DNA of 64,000 nucleotides from DATJZH01 sp052146815 (GTDB taxonomy: Bacteria; Actinomycetota; Actinomycetes; Streptosporangiales; Streptosporangiaceae). Of this stretch, positions 60,714-64,000 are shown piece after piece. The notes under the pieces were generated by a model, which ran no database searches, had not been told where the DNA came from, and was given only the letters and a program-made list of their open reading frames with translations. Location: assembly GCA_052146815.1 (NCBI GenBank), contig JBKQMG010000194.1, positions 34,081 through 98,080 of the forward strand, written 5' to 3'. Each line of letters begins with the position of its first letter. Position 1 is the stretch's first letter. A program made the translations under genes and the position numbers.

Positions 60714-61040
60714 ATGACAGACCGACTGGATCGCTGGGCCGACCCGCCGTTGCTGGTGCTGGCCAGCCTGGCCGGCGAGCCGAAGCACGGCTATGCCATC
60801 ACGCAGGATGTCGCCGACACCATGGGCGTCCGGCTCAGCGCCGGAACGCTGTATGCGGTGATCGCGCGACTGGAGTCGCGCGGCCTCATCGAGCCGCTCG
60901 AATCCGAGGACCGCCGCCGACCGTACCGCCTCACGGCGGCGGGGGCCGAGGCGCTCGCCGTGCAGAGCGAGCGGATGAATCAGGTCGCGTTCGTGGCACG
61001 GGAGCGCCTGCGCACTCACTACGGTTGGGCAGGGGCATGA
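60714..61040 (+). CDS. PadR-family transcriptional regulator
   Basis: 108 residues: winged helix-turn-helix of the PadR type (PLLVLASLAGEPKHGYAI at the N-terminus, LSAGTLYAVIARLESRGLIEP as the recognition region, EDRRRPYRLTAAGAEAL as wing) with a C-terminal helix. GGGGGAGTGAC precedes the ATG. Its TGA overlaps the ATG of the following membrane protein, a common actinobacterial pairing in which the regulator and the membrane protein are co-expressed. Confidence 0.92.
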   Translation: MTDRLDRWADPPLLVLASLAGEPKHGYAITQDVADTMGVRLSAGTLYAVIARLESRGLIEPLESEDRRRPYRLTAAGAEALAVQSERMNQVAFVARERLRTHYGWAGA

Positions 61041-61930
61041 GTGACACGCCGACCCCGCGCGCCGGGTCGTCCAGCGCGCTGGCCCGCATGACGCTCGCTC
61101 TCTACCCGCCCTCGTGGCGGGCCCGTTACGGCGATGAAGTGGAAGCCCTGCTGGAGGATTCTGGCGCTGACCTGCGCACGGTCGCCAGCCTCGCGGGACT
61201 GCTAATCCCCGCGTGGGTCTGGCCGGCGCAGCAGCTGCACGACCGTCCCGCGCGGATGCGGGCGAGCCTGGCCGTGGTCCTGGTGGCATGGACGGTCCTG
61301 ACCGGGCTGTCGCTGGTATTCGCTCAGCTGACCCAGGCGCAGGGCCTGAGGCCGGCCGGCCATCCCCTCGTCGGGTGGTCGTACTGGATCTTCGACGGGG
61401 CCCTTCTGGTCTCAGTGCTCGCCGTCGCCGCCGGCGGCCTGCCGCTGTGGCTGCTGATGATCCGCCGCGCCTATCGCGAGCACAGTCCGCGAGACGTGGC
61501 GTACCTGCTTTTGCCGCTCATCGCGCCCGTGGTCTACCTGACCGTACTGGTCGACGTCGTGAGCCTCGTCGCCCACCCGCACGGTTTCGGCCCGTGGTGG
61601 TTCCTGGTCGTCATCGTCCTCGGATTCGCCGCCGGGGGCGCCTGCGCCGCCGGGCCGGCGCTGGCTCTGCGCAGGCTGCACCCCGGCGGGCCGGCCGTCG
61701 GCCTGGCTGTCCGGGCGGCGGGTGTCGCGGCCGTTGCCATGGGCCTGGCCGGCGTCGCCAGCAGCATCGCCGCAGTGGGTCTCTGCCTCTGGGCACCGCA
61801 CTACGGCGGCTACCACCAGCGCTGGCCGCTGGCTGCCTATCTCCCGATGGTCCTGCTCGCGATCGGTGCCGCCGCGGTCAGCGCGACGCGCGGCATCCGG
61901 GCCGCGCGGTCGGCGGCCGCCAGCCGGTGA
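61037..61930 (+). CDS. Membrane protein paired with PadR
   Basis: 297 residues. A short cytoplasmic N-terminus with the motif LALYPPSWRARYGDEVEALLED, typical of membrane proteins encoded next to PadR, then about seven hydrophobic helices (SLAVVLVAWTVLTGLSL; LLVSVLAVAAGG; YLLLPLIAPVVYLTVLVDVV; and others). Function is not known. Starts within the padR stop (ATGA). Confidence 0.85.
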   Translation: MSDTPTPRAGSSSALARMTLALYPPSWRARYGDEVEALLEDSGADLRTVASLAGLLIPAWVWPAQQLHDRPARMRASLAVVLVAWTVLTGLSLVFAQLTQAQGLRPAGHPLVGWSYWIFDGALLVSVLAVAAGGLPLWLLMIRRAYREHSPRDVAYLLLPLIAPVVYLTVLVDVVSLVAHPHGFGPWWFLVVIVLGFAAGGACAAGPALALRRLHPGGPAVGLAVRAAGVAAVAMGLAGVASSIAAVGLCLWAPHYGGYHQRWPLAAYLPMVLLAIGAAAVSATRGIRAARSAAASR

Positions 61931-61982
61931 CCGCGCGCCACGCTGGGCGCCCGCAGCGGTCACCCGCTGCCTGCGGCCGCGC

Positions 61983-62020
61983 CCTGCCCTGACGAGGTGG
62001 AATGCCTTCGTCAGGGCAGG
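61983..62020. terminator. Perfect 13-bp inverted repeat (terminator)
   Basis: CCTGCCCTGACGA and its complement around a 12-nt loop, 53 bp after the PadR-linked membrane gene. The right arm includes the former stop codon of the minus-strand cupin remnant. Confidence 0.65.
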
Positions 62021-62430
62021 AGCAGGCTGGGGTGGCTGGTGTATATCTCGCGGATCTCGTCAGGGTCCGGTGGCTTGCTGGCGGACATGGCAGCGCCGAT
62101 CTCGGCATGAAGGCGATAGCCGGTTCGGCCGGAGCCCAGACTCCTAGCACCAGGACGACGGTGTCATCAGGGTTGCTGAAGCCGTGCCGCTGGACCCCGG
62201 GGAGCAACGAACATCGACCCATCGCGGGCTTCCTGCGGCTCGCCGTCTCCGCTGACCAGCAGGCGGCCGCGCAGGACGTAGATGGCCTCATCGAATTCGT
62301 CGTGCGCGCGGGGGGACCGGACCGGCGAAACGAGCGGGAATGGTAATCTCCAATCGCCGCAAGCCCAGCAGGCCGGCCTGCATCGCCCGCGAGGACATGC
62401 ATCTGGTGCCCGGCGTACTGAAAGGCCGGC
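62011..62430 (-). pseudogene. Cupin domain protein with multiple frameshifts
   Basis: Fragments in three frames line up as one cupin: SRAMQAGLLGLRRLEITIP, then AHDEFDEAIYVLRGRLLV and GSMFVAPRG, then VQRHGFSNPDDTVVLVLGVW, and finally IGAAMSASKPPDPDEIREIY to the natural end at TGA 62011. At least three frame changes mean it is decayed, not a single error. Confidence 0.82.
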
Positions 62431-62514
62431 CCCGGCGCCGCGATGAGTCAGGAAAGTCATAAGCCGATTTATACGCCCGCAGCGCGCCTATACCGGCGCT
62501 GCGCTGCGCCCCCG

Positions 62515-62790
62515 TCACCCGGAAGCGGAATCCGCCGCCGGCGGCCGCAGGACTCTTAGGGCTGCCACGGCCCACAGTCCGATCAGGGCCAGCCAGATGA
62601 CCAGGCGCAGCCAGGCGGCAAGCCCGGTACCGGGAGCGTATAGCGCGGAGGTCGCCGGCGAGTAGGCATACCAGCCGGACCTCGGGCCGCCGAGGCTGAC
62701 CAGGTAGCTCCCGACCGTCCACAGGACCAGCCCGAGGGCGACGACGATGATGACCCGCTGGCCCTTGCCGAGCCTGTCGATCAAGTGCAT
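62515..62790 (-). CDS. Small two-helix membrane protein
   Basis: 91 residues: MHLIDRLGKGQRVIIVVALG begins with a basic turn and first helix (VIIVVALGLVLWTVGSYLV), an extracellular loop GPRSGWYAYSPATSALYAPG, and a second helix (LRLVIWLALIGLWAVAAL). ATG 62790 has GGGA at a fair distance. No known family. Confidence 0.65.
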   Translation of the reverse strand: MHLIDRLGKGQRVIIVVALGLVLWTVGSYLVSLGGPRSGWYAYSPATSALYAPGTGLAAWLRLVIWLALIGLWAVAALRVLRPPAADSASG

Positions 62791-62928
62791 GGAGCAAATC
62801 CCGTCAGAGCTGCCGCCCTGGTACGCAGACCACGAAAAGGCGTCCGGTAAAGACAGCCGGAAACGCCGTCGCTCTGGCGGCATTCTCGGGCGATAGCTGC
62901 GCTCACCGGCGCGCGATAGTGTCGGCGC

Positions 62929-63365
62929 GTGCTCATTCGCCGGGGCGCGGCCGTCACCGCCAGCGCTTCCTTGCTCGCGCTGGCAGTACTGCACGCGGCG
63001 TGGGGCGCCGGCTCCGCATGGCCGCTGCGGGATCGGCGGACCCTGGCCGACGCAGTGATCGGAGCGGGGGAAATGCCGGCCCGGCACTGTGCTTCGCGGC
63101 GAGCGGGGCCCTGGCCACAGCAGGCGCGCTGGTGGCCGGCTAGCCAGCGCGGCGGCCGGCGCTGCGCAGGCGTGGCGTAGCGGGGGTCGCTGGTGTCCTC
63201 GCGGGGCGAGGCGCCCTGGGCCTAGCCGGCCGGACCCGGCTGGTGTCACCTTCGTCAGCGTCGAAGACATTCTCGCGACTCGATCGCCGTGTGTACGCCC
63301 CGCTGTGCCTGGCGCGGGCCGGGCTGACGGCGCTTAGCCTGGCCCGCCTGGCCGCACGCGGGTGA
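62929..63365 (+). pseudogene. DUF3995 membrane protein with frameshifts
   Basis: GTG 62929 starts LIRRGAAVTASASLLALAVL and WPLRDRRTLADAVIGAGEMP, then a one-base shift gives PALCFAASGALATAGALVAG, then another shift gives RRRGVAGVAGVLAGRGALG, LDRRVYAPLCLARAGL and the natural end TGA 63363. This is the whole DUF3995 protein in three frames. Confidence 0.85.
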
Positions 63366-63993
63366 GGCACAGGCGTCCGCTCCCCGGACTCAGACCGTCG
63401 GCCGACAGCTCGGCTGACGCCGAGTGCCAGTGGACGTGCGGCCAGCGCGCGCCGAGGTAAGGGTCCGGGTCCGCATGCTTCCAGCTGGAGAGAACGGCTG
63501 CCTCTGCCTGCGCGGATATTAGCGCAGCACACGTCCCGGGTGCCTAGGGCAAACCCTGAGCCGCGCCGGGCTGTCACAGGGGAACATGAGGTTCGTCCCG
63601 ATGGCCGGAGCCGCCGGACGATTCCATGATGAGCCTTGCGGGGCGTACTCATCTCTACTTGCAGCTCACCGGCCAGCCGTTGCTCTCTGGCGCCCCGGCC
63701 AGCTCCTGGCCTCGCCATGACGTCGCTGACCGACCGTGAAGGACAGTCATGAAACCCTGTCATCTGCGCGCATGCTCGCGCAGTGCCCTCGCGGCCGCTA
63801 CCGCGGCACCTCAGCTGGCGCGATGGGCGGTCGGCCGGTGAGCGCCGCCGCCTGCCTGATGTGCCCGATGGCCGCCGCGATCGTAGATGATGGCAGGGGC
63901 TGACATCCCTGTTATGCTGATGACAGCAACTGACATCGGTCTGTTCCGCGCACGCCCTGTGCCGGGGACATCCGGCTACCTGGAGGTTTTCTC
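63366..63993. other. Long gene-poor stretch
   Basis: 628 bp without an intact gene. On the minus strand an open stretch (about 63334-63525) reads AEAAVLSSWKHADPDPYLGA and WPHVHWHSASAELSADGLS; it lacks a start and I do not recognise it, possibly the end of a decayed gene. The right end holds the promoter of the last gene: TATGCT (-10-like) at 63913 and the palindrome TGCTGATGACAGCA. Confidence 0.4.
63914..63929. promoter_or_regulatory. Operator-like palindrome before the last gene
   Basis: TGCTG-ATGA-CAGCA lies at about 63915-63928, flanked by two CTGACATC direct repeats (63900 and 63930), overlapping a -10-like TATGCT. Looks like a regulated promoter for the gene starting at 63994. Confidence 0.4.
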
Positions 63994-64000
63994 ATGCGAG
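63994..64000 (+). CDS. Start of a gene leaving the window
   Basis: ATGCGAG at the very end, preceded by CTGGAGG at 7 nt, a good ribosome site, and a plausible promoter ~75 bp upstream. Nothing of the protein beyond Met-Arg can be seen. Confidence 0.45.

Overview
This is 64 kb of very high-GC chromosome from an actinomycete. The evidence is GTG/TTG starts and frequent 4-bp ATGA/GTGA overlaps; F420-type (LLM) oxidoreductases; a mycothiol-type maleylpyruvate isomerase homologue; Lsr2; and a HemE / HemG(HemY) / HemQ set typical of the coproporphyrin-dependent heme pathway of Gram-positive bacteria. It looks like a free-living soil actinomycete, perhaps near Streptosporangiales or a related order, but I cannot place the genus. 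No rRNA, tRNA, CRISPR array, intact transposase or phage gene was seen.

Layout. 1-5.8 kb: end of an LLM oxidoreductase, ppk1 overlapping a MutT1-type Nudix/histidine-phosphatase gene (polyphosphate and nucleotide housekeeping), ogt and a DUF2695 gene. 5.8-14.6 kb: a minus-strand unit (zinc-ribbon protein, DUF3000, RNase D) divergent from hemE, then a DUF4349 lipoprotein, and a plus-strand run of methyltransferase, hemG, enoyl-CoA isomerase-like gene and hemQ. 14.7-23.3 kb: a 2-hydroxyacid dehydrogenase with an in-frame amber codon, a large GNAT/acyl-CoA synthetase fusion, a MarR-GNAT gene with a clear operator, PolX and an FMN hydroxyacid oxidase. 23.3-29.2 kb: DinB-like gene, valS (apparent frameshift), msrB, cupin, an aldo/keto reductase and a PRC-barrel protein. 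29.3-35.3 kb: gene remnants mixed with intact genes (MhuD-like heme oxygenase, DAO oxidase, sirtuin, PAP2, a nonapeptide-repeat protein, ChaB). 35.3-50.6 kb: a large LuxR ATPase regulator, two tandem membrane-anchored esterase-fold proteins, assorted redox enzymes, UspA, purU, bioY, a CbiX-like protein and a Lys/Ala-rich protein. 50.9-56.1 kb: a possible accessory island (glycosidase-like propeller, sulfotransferase, secreted beta-helix protein) with AT-rich upstream regions, followed by lsr2. 56.1-64 kb: broken thioredoxin and clpB, an MFS exporter, PadR with a membrane protein, more decayed genes and the start of a gene leaving the window.

Two themes stand out. First, there are about a dozen broken loci. 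Several (clpB, P450, methyltransferases, AraC, SDR tail) are missing whole domains and are real decay. Others (valS, thioredoxin, hydroxyacid dehydrogenase) differ from an intact frame by one base and could be sequence errors. Second, short in-phase tandem repeats, mostly with a 15-bp unit (also 18, 21 and 27 bp), occur inside otherwise ordinary genes and in some promoters.
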